Both the position numbers and the translations under genes were made by a program. Below the pieces are notes generated by a model. It was given only the letters and a program-made list of their open reading frames with translations. It ran no database searches and was not told the origin of the DNA. This document shows positions 1 through 5,840 of a DNA stretch of 6,485 nucleotides, piece after piece (position 1 is the first letter of the stretch; the number at the start of each line of letters is the position of its first letter). Origin of the DNA: Porticoccaceae bacterium (lineage in GTDB: Bacteria > Pseudomonadota > Gammaproteobacteria > Pseudomonadales > Porticoccaceae); assembly GCA_003448675.1 (NCBI GenBank), contig DLXZ01000111.1, forward strand, positions 1 to 6,485, given 5' to 3'.

Positions 1-10
1 GAGACAATTT

Positions 11-481
11 ATGACAAATATACGTTCGATTTCGGGAGAGCTTTCTGCCAACGGTGCAAAAGTGGCGATAGCGGTGGGCCGGTTCAATGGGTTTATTGTG
101 GAAAGCCTGCTGGATGGGGCGATTGATGCTTTGGAGCGCAGCGGCGTTAAATCCAGCGACATAACGGTGGTTCGTGCGCCGGGTGCATTTGAACTTCCGT
201 TGGTGGCTGATAAGCTGGCTGCGAGTGGTAACTACCAGGCTGTGATCGTCCTTGGCGCGGTAATCCGCGGTTCTACACCGCACTTTGACTATGTCGCCGG
301 GGAATGCACCAAAGGGATTGCCAATATTGCCTTGAAGCACTGCCTGCCGGTTATATTTGGCGTGTTAACGACAGACACGATTGAACAGGCAATTGAACGT
401 GCCGGCACCAAGGCGGGCAACAAAGGCGCAGAAGCGGCGCTCACCGCGATCGAGATGATCAACTTATTGGACAAACTTTAA
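11..481 (+). CDS. ribH: 6,7-dimethyl-8-ribityllumazine synthase (riboflavin biosynthesis)
   Basis: This 156-residue protein is a full-length lumazine synthase, the penultimate enzyme of riboflavin synthesis. It condenses 5-amino-6-ribitylaminouracil with 3,4-dihydroxy-2-butanone 4-phosphate in the cytoplasm. Visible family motifs are RFN at residues 24-26, PGAFELP at 57-63, LGAVIRG at 81-87 followed by HFDYV at 91-95 (H91 is the expected catalytic histidine), PVIFGVLTT at 113-121, RAG at 130-132 and GNKG at 136-139. Length is normal for the family. The ATG has only a weak GAGA stretch upstream, and the window begins 10 nt before it, so translation may be coupled to an upstream gene that is not visible, probably another rib gene. 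nusB follows after 12 nt, the usual gammaproteobacterial order. Identification is secure. Confidence 0.98.
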   Translation: MTNIRSISGELSANGAKVAIAVGRFNGFIVESLLDGAIDALERSGVKSSDITVVRAPGAFELPLVADKLAASGNYQAVIVLGAVIRGSTPHFDYVAGECTKGIANIALKHCLPVIFGVLTTDTIEQAIERAGTKAGNKGAEAALTAIEMINLLDKL

Positions 482-493
482 AGGCCACACCCT

Positions 494-985
494 GTGGATG
501 ATGCTGTTGAAAAACGATCACTCCTACGAGGCCGAAAGCATGCCCGGCGCAAAGCTGTGCAGGCACTCTATCAATGGCATATGAACGCATTGATGGGGGA
601 GGAGCCTCCTACGGACCAGTTCGTTAACGATTTTCTGAGTTACCAGGATATGGGTAACGCAGACAATGACTACTTCTGCGAACTGGTGAAAGGCGCCTTA
701 AAACACCGCCGTCGAATCGATAGCTTACTGGCTGATCAGATGATTCGGGATACTGAACAGGTTGATGCGGTTGAACTTGCGATTCTGCAATTGGCGACCT
801 ACGAGCTGATCGAGCGCATCGACGTGCCGTTTAGAGTAGCAATCAATGAAGCCGTTGAGTTGGCAAAGACATACGGTGCTGATCAGGGGCATAAATTTGT
901 TAACGGGATTCTCGACAAGCTGGCAAAGGATCTAAGATCCGTGGAGCGTCAGGCTGGTCGCGCACCGTCTCATGAGCCAAAGTGA
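494..985 (+). CDS. nusB: transcription antitermination factor NusB
   Basis: The 163-residue product matches NusB, the all-helical RNA-binding protein that pairs with NusE (ribosomal protein S10) on boxA RNA and supports antitermination in rRNA operons. The basic N-terminal segment GRKHARRKAVQALYQW (residues 13-28) is the family's arginine-rich RNA-binding start. The helices around DAVELAILQLATYEL (91-105) and the C-terminal VAINEAVELAK (115-125) and KFVNGILDKLA (134-144) are also typical. It is slightly longer than E. coli NusB at both ends. The start is GTG at 494, with an AAGG stretch at 481-484 and no in-frame ATG before the conserved region. The gene lies 12 nt after ribH and overlaps thiL by 14 nt, so the genes are very likely cotranscribed and translationally coupled. 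Confidence 0.97.
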   Translation: MDDAVEKRSLLRGRKHARRKAVQALYQWHMNALMGEEPPTDQFVNDFLSYQDMGNADNDYFCELVKGALKHRRRIDSLLADQMIRDTEQVDAVELAILQLATYELIERIDVPFRVAINEAVELAKTYGADQGHKFVNGILDKLAKDLRSVERQAGRAPSHEPK

Positions 986-1964
986 ATTTGATCTGATTCA
1001 AACTCACTTCATGCGTGCGGTGGAAAATCGCGATGATGTCGTATTGGGTATTGGCGATGATGGCGCGGTACTTAAATGTCCTGAAGTCCAAGAACTGATT
1101 GTGTCCATCGACACTTTGGTGGCCGGTGTGCACTTTCCGGAACCCACAGCCCCCCAAGACATTGCTCACAAAGCACTGGCGGTTAACTTGAGTGATCTGG
1201 CTGCAATGGGGGCGACTCCGGCTTGGGTCACGTTATCGTTGACCTTACCAGACGCTGATGAGGCCTGGGTGTCGGCTTTTTGCACAGGTTTTTTCGCCTT
1301 GGCTGATCAGCACCAGGTGCAGCTCGTGGGTGGGGATACAACCCGAGGGCCGCTGTCAGTCACCGTACAAGCGCATGGGTTTGTGCCCAGAGGACAGGCG
1401 TTGCGAAGAGATGGTGCACATGCAGGTGATCTCATTTTTGTGACCGGAGAATTAGGTCTCGGCGGGTGGGGGCTAGCCGCAGTCACGCAAAGACTGCCTC
1501 CTGAACATCAGAGGCTTGATCATACGCGTGCGATTGCGCATCTTAATCGACCAGAGCCCAGGTTGGCGGTTGGCGAGCAACTCCGGGGAATTGCCAGCGC
1601 GTGCATTGACTTGTCGGATGGCTTGGCAGGGGATCTTAGACATATTCTTGAGCGCAGCCAGGTAGGTGCAGTGATTGATGCCGAGAAAATTCCACTTCCG
1701 AGCATGTACTGCCTGCAGGGCGACCGCCAGCAAGCACTGGAGTACGCGCTCTTTGCAGGTGATGATTATGAGCTGTGCTTTACCGTACCCGAGGAGAAGC
1801 TCGGGCAATTGTCGCCGGATCATTGGTTGTTTTCCACCTGCTGGTCCATAGGCAGGATGACGGATGAACCGGGATTGCGTATAAAAACGTATGCTCCACA
1901 AGGTCGCAGTGAAATTCATACACTAGCACGGTCAGGGTACACACATTTCAATTCAGCGGGTTGA
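972..1964 (+). CDS. thiL: thiamine-monophosphate kinase
   Basis: The 330-residue protein is ThiL, which uses ATP to phosphorylate thiamine monophosphate to the active cofactor thiamine diphosphate in the cytoplasm. It belongs to the AIR synthase/PurM-like fold. Metal- and nucleotide-binding acidic motifs are all present: GIGDDGAVL at residues 26-34, SIDTLVAGVHF at 45-55, NLSDLAAMGA at 72-81, VGGDTTRGP at 119-127, IDLSDGLAGDL at 212-222 and AGDDYELCFT at 262-271. Length is close to E. coli ThiL. The start ATG at 972 lies inside the 3' end of nusB (14-nt overlap) without a clear Shine-Dalgarno sequence, so coupling to nusB translation is likely. The N-terminal residues align well with E. coli ThiL as I remember it (EFDLIQTHF here against EFSLIARYF), supporting this start. 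Confidence 0.97.
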   Translation: MSQSEFDLIQTHFMRAVENRDDVVLGIGDDGAVLKCPEVQELIVSIDTLVAGVHFPEPTAPQDIAHKALAVNLSDLAAMGATPAWVTLSLTLPDADEAWVSAFCTGFFALADQHQVQLVGGDTTRGPLSVTVQAHGFVPRGQALRRDGAHAGDLIFVTGELGLGGWGLAAVTQRLPPEHQRLDHTRAIAHLNRPEPRLAVGEQLRGIASACIDLSDGLAGDLRHILERSQVGAVIDAEKIPLPSMYCLQGDRQQALEYALFAGDDYELCFTVPEEKLGQLSPDHWLFSTCWSIGRMTDEPGLRIKTYAPQGRSEIHTLARSGYTHFNSAG

Positions 1965-1994
1965 TGCATCAGCCTGAGGAGGGCTTATCAAGCC

Positions 1995-1999
1995 AGGAG
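1995..1999 (+). promoter_or_regulatory. ribosome binding site fixing the TTG start of pgpA
   Basis: AGGAG lies 8 nt before the TTG at 2008. No in-frame ATG or GTG exists between the upstream in-frame stop (TGA at 1975-1977) and this TTG, so this site decides the start. A stronger AGGAGG at 1977-1982 lies too far upstream (25 nt) to serve it. Confidence 0.7.
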
Positions 2000-2007
2000 T
2001 CGACAAT

Positions 2008-2472
2008 TTGTTTTCCCCGCCTGTGAACTTCTTGGGATTGGGGTTTGGGTCAGGCCTTTCGCCGTGGATGCCGGGCACGATGGGTACGGTAGCGGCAATT
2101 GCGCCCTATCTTGCATTGCAATCGCTGCCGCTTTGGTTTTATCTCAGCTTCGTATTGGCTGCCGCTCTGGTGGGCATCGTGATCTGTGGTGCAACAGCCG
2201 ATGCGTTGGGTGTTCACGATCATGGCGCCATTGTTTGGGATGAATTTGTAGGCTTTTGGGTGACCATGATTGCCGCGCCGGCTGGTTGGCAATGGGTTGT
2301 GGCCGGGTTTTTGTTGTTCCGTTTTTTTGACATCGTGAAACCCTGGCCAATCCGCTGGCTTGATGAGCATGTCGGAGGTGGCGTTGGGATCATGTTGGAT
2401 GACCTAATCGCCGGCATTATGGCGTTTGTTTGCCTCCAGTGTACCCACTATGCGCTCAGTCGGCTGGTTTGA
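2008..2472 (+). CDS. pgpA: phosphatidylglycerophosphatase A
   Basis: This 154-residue inner-membrane protein matches PgpA, which removes the phosphate from phosphatidylglycerophosphate to give phosphatidylglycerol. Family signatures are GFGSGLSP (residues 12-19) with PGTMGT (22-27), GVHDHGAIVWDEF (68-80, the acidic and histidine core), FRFFDIVKPWPIRW (104-117) and the C-terminal GIMLDDLIAG (127-136). Hydrophobic segments at about 28-64, 81-107 and 130-148 fit a membrane protein. It starts at TTG with an AGGAG site. It is shorter at the N-terminus than E. coli PgpA, lacking roughly 15-20 residues of poorly conserved leader, so the conserved domain is complete. It follows thiL by 43 nt, the standard gene order, and the next gene begins 21 nt after its stop in the same reading frame. 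Confidence 0.96.
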   Translation: MFSPPVNFLGLGFGSGLSPWMPGTMGTVAAIAPYLALQSLPLWFYLSFVLAAALVGIVICGATADALGVHDHGAIVWDEFVGFWVTMIAAPAGWQWVVAGFLLFRFFDIVKPWPIRWLDEHVGGGVGIMLDDLIAGIMAFVCLQCTHYALSRLV

Positions 2473-2493
2473 GTCAGGCGTATCGGCCTGAAA

Positions 2494-2982
2494 ATGACCA
2501 TGCCAGCCATGCCTGTTTTGGTATTCGGGGCGATATTTTTACTGCTTTCCGGTTGTGGTTCTCAACCAGAGAAAGCGCAGGCTCAACGCGAACACTCAAC
2601 CCACGAGGCTATTTCATTGCGTTTGCTCGAGCATTATCAGGTGTGGCGGGGCGTACCGTATCAACTGGGTGGTATGAGCCGTCAAGGGGTTGATTGTTCA
2701 GGCTTTGTTTATTTGGCCTACAGTGATCTGTTTGGCGTGATGTTGCCTCGTACGACGCAGGCACAGTCAAAAGTGGGTCCCAAGGTCAATCGAAGTGCCT
2801 TGGCTCCAGGGGATTTGGTCTTTTTTCGAACAGGTCGGCGGTTACGGCATGTCGGGATAGTCATCGATCAGCAACGGTTCTTGCATGCCTCAACACGTCG
2901 GGGTGTGATGATCTCCGATCTGGATGACCGTTACTGGTCGGCCCGGTTTTGGAAAGCCACACGCCCGCTTGTGAGCCACTAG
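2494..2982 (+). CDS. NlpC/P60-family lipoprotein, probable murein endopeptidase
   Basis: The 162-residue protein has a lipoprotein signal peptide: a hydrophobic core VLVFGAIFLLL ends in a lipobox LSGC with the acylated cysteine at residue 21. Glycine follows that cysteine, so there is no inner-membrane retention aspartate and an outer-membrane location is inferred. The rest is one NlpC/P60 domain with catalytic Cys in DCSGF (C68), His in RHVGIV (H119) and a further His in LHAS (H131). PGDLVFF (105-111) is also typical. The family cleaves peptide stems of peptidoglycan, and the size is like Spr/MepS or NlpC of E. coli. The exact substrate cannot be told. The start is uncertain: ATG at 2494 has no good ribosome binding site, the signal n-region carries no Lys or Arg, and further in-frame ATGs lie at 2500 and 2509. 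It is probably the last gene of the ribH operon. Confidence 0.93.
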   Translation: MTMPAMPVLVFGAIFLLLSGCGSQPEKAQAQREHSTHEAISLRLLEHYQVWRGVPYQLGGMSRQGVDCSGFVYLAYSDLFGVMLPRTTQAQSKVGPKVNRSALAPGDLVFFRTGRRLRHVGIVIDQQRFLHASTRRGVMISDLDDRYWSARFWKATRPLVSH

Positions 2983-3006
2983 CGCGCACTCGGAAACAGA
3001 TGCGCG
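2983..3006. terminator. weak hairpin between convergent genes, possible shared terminator
   Basis: The 30-nt gap between the two convergent stop codons contains the arms CGCGCA (2983-2988) and TGCGCG (3001-3006) around a 12-nt loop. There is no T-run directly after it on either strand, so it is not a textbook intrinsic terminator. It is listed because both converging transcripts must end near here and this is the only G+C-rich hairpin in the gap. Confidence 0.22.
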
Positions 3007-3012
3007 GCTGGG

Positions 3013-4635
3013 TCAGCTGGGCAAGCCTGACGTTTGTCGTTTTATGGGGGCCACTGCCAACTCACCACGCCGATGCTGATCGATCAACGTTCGTTTTAAC
3101 ACTTTCCCGCTGGCCGTGAGCGGAAAGGCTTCCACCCGCGCGAAGTATTCCGGCATATCATATTTAGACAAACCTTCTCGACGAAGATGTTCCAGCAAGT
3201 CATTGATGGTTATTCTGCCGATAATGGCGATGCAGATTTTTTCACCGAGGCGGTCGTCTGGTACAGGGAAAACCGCCGCTTTTTCAACCGCCGGATGCCT
3301 GAGTGCGACGGCTTCAATGGGGGCGGGGTGAATATTGTGACCGCCTCGGATAATCAGGTCTTTGATTCGGCCTTTGATCGTCAGGTTGCCCGCTTCATCC
3401 AGTGAACCAAGGTCTCCGGACATAAACCAGCCATCCTGATTAAAGCTGCTTTCGCTAGCTGATTGGTTATCAAAATAACCAAGCATCAGTGCGGCACCTC
3501 GCCCGGCAATGTGCCCAGTTTCACCGGTCTTGAGGTATCGGCTGGGGTTGTCAGGGTCCAGTATACACACATCGTAAGCCGGGCCACCCCGGCCACAGGT
3601 GCCGACTATGATCTCGAAGGAGTCATCCGGGAAAGTGTACTGGTGAGATGAGTTTTCTGTCATACCGTAAACATTTTGAGGGGTAATTCCCTGTTTGATG
3701 AATGCTTCTGCCACACTGGGCGGGATCGGTGATCCGGCTAGATAAAACACTGAAACGTTACCCAGTCTGGGCAGGTTTCGACGGGCTTGTTCTGCGAGAA
3801 TATCCATGGCATGTGTTGGGACGCCGAGCACATAGGTCGCGCCTGTTTGTACAATCCAGTCGAGCGCATGCACATCTGGTGGAGGGTGGTTGGTGATAAA
3901 GACGCCGCCACAAACCAGCCACTCGGATGCGGCTACCCAGGCAATGTGGTGAGACAACGGGCTGAGCGTCAGAATCCGCGTTTGTGTATCAAACCCCCAG
4001 GTCTCAACAAGCTTACGCACGCTGGAAAGCAACGTGTTCGCTGAGTGCATAACGCCCTTTGGTTCCCCGGTGGTGCCCGAAGTAAAGGCCAGGTAAGTGA
4101 CATGATCCGGTGTTTTGCTCGGCGGGTGGTCGGGTTTTTTTACCGGTTTAGGGAGCGTGTCTGGCTCATAGATCACTTTTAGCGATGGCGCCTGCTCATA
4201 CAGATTGTCAATGCTGATCTCATCCGGGTCAGCGCCCCAGCCCGGTTGAGTGATGAATGCTTTGGTGTTTAAACGGTTCAAGCGCTCAATGATTTCTGCC
4301 CAGGTATGGGTTTTATGGAGGGAAGGGTTGCAGACAAAACCTTCTCTGGAGCATGCGAGCAGAGCAATCACCGGGGTAATGCAATCAGACATCCAGACGG
4401 AGACTCTGTCGCCACCACAAAGCCCTTGGTCGATTAAGTCTCGTGCGAGTGCATCAGCATGGTGGATGACATCTTGCCATGTCAGTTTTGTAAAGCCGTC
4501 CTGTAACGCCAGCGCATGGGGCCTGGCAGTTGCGTGCTTGGTCGCTAAATCATAAAAGGTTTCATCAAACCAGAGTTTATCCTGGTAATACTTTTGAGCC
4601 GCAGCTGGGTTATGCAGTGTTAAAAAGGGTCTCAT
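3013..4635 (-). CDS. AMP-forming acyl-CoA synthetase (fatty or alicyclic acid-CoA ligase type)
   Basis: The 540-residue protein belongs to the ANL adenylating superfamily. It should activate a carboxylic acid to an acyl-adenylate and then an acyl-CoA. Motifs in order are the P-loop FTSGTTGEPKGV (residues 184-195), YGMTENS (324-330 region), SGDLG (406-410), hinge and A8 region KGRIKDLIIRGG (421-432), and the C-terminal PLTASGKVLKR with catalytic lysine K511. Nothing essential is missing. The overall look recalls cyclohexanecarboxylate-CoA ligases and FadD-like enzymes, but the substrate cannot be assigned from motifs. There is no signal peptide or membrane segment, so it is probably cytoplasmic. 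The start is set at ATG 4635: GGGAGG at 4648-4643 stands 7 nt before it. The longer frame from ATG 4650 has no binding site and would place this sequence inside the gene. It has its own 181-nt upstream spacer after yciI and converges on the lipoprotein gene. Confidence 0.93.
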   Translation of the reverse strand: MRPFLTLHNPAAAQKYYQDKLWFDETFYDLATKHATARPHALALQDGFTKLTWQDVIHHADALARDLIDQGLCGGDRVSVWMSDCITPVIALLACSREGFVCNPSLHKTHTWAEIIERLNRLNTKAFITQPGWGADPDEISIDNLYEQAPSLKVIYEPDTLPKPVKKPDHPPSKTPDHVTYLAFTSGTTGEPKGVMHSANTLLSSVRKLVETWGFDTQTRILTLSPLSHHIAWVAASEWLVCGGVFITNHPPPDVHALDWIVQTGATYVLGVPTHAMDILAEQARRNLPRLGNVSVFYLAGSPIPPSVAEAFIKQGITPQNVYGMTENSSHQYTFPDDSFEIIVGTCGRGGPAYDVCILDPDNPSRYLKTGETGHIAGRGAALMLGYFDNQSASESSFNQDGWFMSGDLGSLDEAGNLTIKGRIKDLIIRGGHNIHPAPIEAVALRHPAVEKAAVFPVPDDRLGEKICIAIIGRITINDLLEHLRREGLSKYDMPEYFARVEAFPLTASGKVLKRTLIDQHRRGELAVAPIKRQTSGLPS

Positions 4636-4642
4636 CAAACCG

Positions 4643-4648
4643 CCTCCC
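4643..4648 (-). promoter_or_regulatory. strong ribosome binding site deciding the synthetase start
   Basis: On the minus strand GGGAGG precedes the ATG at 4635 with a 7-nt spacer. It overlaps the first codons that would be used if translation began at ATG 4650. This argues that the five extra residues MGGGL are not made. Confidence 0.75.
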
Positions 4649-4666
4649 ATGTTGTCTAAGCAATTG

Positions 4667-4685
4667 TTTCTGAGTCAATCAGAAA
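4667..4685. promoter_or_regulatory. perfect inverted repeat upstream of the acyl-CoA synthetase, candidate operator
   Basis: TTTCTGA (4667-4673) and TCAGAAA (4679-4685) are exact reverse complements separated by GTCAA. The 19-bp element lies 31 nt before the synthetase start and 18 nt before its ribosome binding site. A loose -10-like CATATT on the minus strand (4690-4685) abuts it, so it would sit over a transcription start if that box is used. Dyads of this size suit TetR- or GntR-type dimers, which often control acyl-CoA synthetases. The regulator is unknown, and a weak RNA hairpin is the alternative. Confidence 0.4.
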
Positions 4686-4758
4686 TATGGTTGAGAGAGA
4701 TTTTCTGCGATCGGTTTATGTTGAATTAATTTCCATGAGCTTCCTTCCATCGGGGTTG

Positions 4759-4800
4759 TGGCCGCTTTGAGTTGTAGTCATATGTTATGTGTTGCGGCCA
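4759..4800. repeat. inverted repeat downstream of yciI
   Basis: TGGCCGC (4759-4765) and GCGGCCA (4794-4800) are exact reverse complements around a 28-nt A+T-rich loop. The element begins 17 nt after the yciI stop codon on the minus strand. No T-run follows on that strand, so a standard intrinsic terminator is not supported. It could be a factor-dependent 3' structure or a binding site. Confidence 0.35.
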
Positions 4801-4816
4801 GTGTTTTGATCCGCCG

Positions 4817-5116
4817 TTAAGGCAGGACTTTTTTAAATGGTTTTACAATGGTTTTGGCGTAAACGCCAGCGGTGATGTACGGGTCTTTGCTTGCCCATTC
4901 TTCAGCGGCTTCCAAGGATGGAAATTCGGCGATCACCAGGCTGCCTGTAAATCCGCTCTCACCCGGGTCGAGGCTGTCAATGGCCGGGTGAGGACCTGCA
5001 ACGAAAAGGCGATTTTCACTTTTCAATGCTTCCAGTCGCTCGAGGTGTTTTGGGCGGGCGCTGAGCCGCTTCTCCAGGCTGTTTTCAATATCTTCGCTGA
5101 TGATGGCGTAGAGCAT
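4817..5116 (-). CDS. yciI: YciI family protein
   Basis: The 99-residue protein is very like E. coli YciI in length and motifs: MLYAII at the start, SLEKRL followed by RPKHLERL (residues 21-28, with the conserved H24), [10 protein letters not shown] (39-48), [10 protein letters not shown] (50-59), [15 protein letters not shown] (61-75), DPY (78-80) and C-terminal VKPFKK (91-96). YciI proteins have a dimeric ferredoxin-like (alpha+beta barrel) fold related to muconolactone isomerase-type domains. A conserved His and Asp are suspected to be functional, but no physiological reaction is established. It is a small cytoplasmic protein. The start is supported by AGGAAG at 5130-5125, 8 nt before the ATG, which overlaps the yciB stop codon. 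The 12-nt gap to yciB means cotranscription with it. Confidence 0.96.
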   Translation of the reverse strand: MLYAIISEDIENSLEKRLSARPKHLERLEALKSENRLFVAGPHPAIDSLDPGESGFTGSLVIAEFPSLEAAEEWASKDPYITAGVYAKTIVKPFKKVLP

Positions 5117-5124
5117 AAAGTGTT

Positions 5125-5130
5125 CTTCCT
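5125..5130 (-). promoter_or_regulatory. yciI ribosome binding site overlapping the yciB stop
   Basis: AGGAAG on the minus strand stands 8 nt before the yciI ATG and shares bases with the yciB TAG stop (5131-5129). Terminating ribosomes on yciB would therefore sit on the yciI initiation site, which suggests translational coupling. Confidence 0.65.
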
Positions 5131-5797
5131 AAGGTGCGTTGGTTTTGGGTTCCTGGATGTGCCGGGCCAAGTAGATGGTTTGCACAATGACGAAAAGGAT
5201 GGTTAAGCCCAACAGCCCGAATAATTTGAAATTTACCCAAAACTCTTCTTTGTCACGTGCCGTTTCACATAAACCAATCGTAGTGGGATTGAAGTCAGCT
5301 TCACAGTTTAATGTTTCCAGCTGTTCACTGGTGACAGCCGGTGAGGCATTAACCAATGCCGCCTCAGCACGCAGGTAGTCACTGGCAAAGTAAATATTGA
5401 GCGCGCCACTGAAAAGAAAAAAGCCAACCCACATATAGCTTAAGCGGCGCCATATGGTATCCGTGAGCGAAATTTGTCCGCCGATCATGCGCTGTATCAA
5501 CGGTTGTTTGCCGATGAAATGGCTACCCAGGAAGACGGCTCCAAAGGCCCAGTTAATTAATGTGGGCTTCCACATGATGAAACTTTTCTCCTGGAGTAAC
5601 AGGGTCAAGCCGCCCAGAATCGTGATGAGAGCCAAGGATACCAGGTGCATGTTTTCAAACCGGCGGTGGCGGTACCAGAAAAGGCTGACTTGTACGAAGG
5701 AGGCTGCAATGGCGACAGCGGTGGCCACAAAAATGCCTTCCAGTTTGTAGGCGATAAAAAAAAGCAAGATGGGAAAGAAATCGTAAAGCAGTTTCAT
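5129..5797 (-). CDS. yciB: YciB/IspZ inner-membrane septation protein A family
   Basis: The protein from ATG 5797 has 222 residues and starts with MKLLYDFFPILLFF, the usual YciB N-terminus. Further family marks are KLEGIFVATA (18-27), GGLTLL (62-67), KQPLIQRM (97-104), WRRLSYMWVGFF (116-127), ALNIYFA (132-138) and WVNFKLFGL (187-195). About six hydrophobic segments are visible (roughly 4-17, 22-40, 52-68, 79-95, 120-138, 188-209). YciB is an inner-membrane protein linked to septation and cell-envelope integrity in enterobacteria; its biochemical role is not settled. It differs from the 179-residue E. coli protein in an extra loop of about 40 residues (139-186) with two cysteines (C165, C177). 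The open frame reaches back to 5926, but those 43 residues overlap the preceding synthetase gene and resemble nothing in YciB. No clear ribosome binding site precedes 5797. Confidence 0.94.
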   Translation of the reverse strand: MKLLYDFFPILLFFIAYKLEGIFVATAVAIAASFVQVSLFWYRHRRFENMHLVSLALITILGGLTLLLQEKSFIMWKPTLINWAFGAVFLGSHFIGKQPLIQRMIGGQISLTDTIWRRLSYMWVGFFLFSGALNIYFASDYLRAEAALVNASPAVTSEQLETLNCEADFNPTTIGLCETARDKEEFWVNFKLFGLLGLTILFVIVQTIYLARHIQEPKTNAP

Positions 5798-5840
5798 CGT
5801 GGTGATAGATACCGTATTAAATTCACAAGGTTTAAGTATA

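Noticed and set aside
1473..1919. 148-codon minus-strand open frame inside thiL
   Set aside because: It is fully covered by thiL, which carries all its family motifs; there is no sign of independent coding.
4673..4678. TTGACT on the minus strand as a -35 box for the synthetase
   Set aside because: The sequence 17 nt downstream is a poor -10 box and would place the transcription start at or beyond the ribosome binding site.
4811..4834. Short hairpin followed by TTTTTT on the plus strand, resembling a terminator
   Set aside because: The stem is only about 3 bp plus a mismatch, the T-run encodes lysines near the end of yciI on the other strand, and no plus-strand gene lies upstream to terminate.
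4787..5206. 139-codon plus-strand open frame opposite yciI
   Set aside because: It lies antisense across yciI and the end of yciB, both firmly recognised, and its translation resembles no protein family I know.
5756..5763. Run of eight A inside yciB as a possible frameshift site
   Set aside because: The yciB frame is intact through it and encodes the conserved hydrophobic Phe/Ile stretch, so there is no evidence of a disruption.
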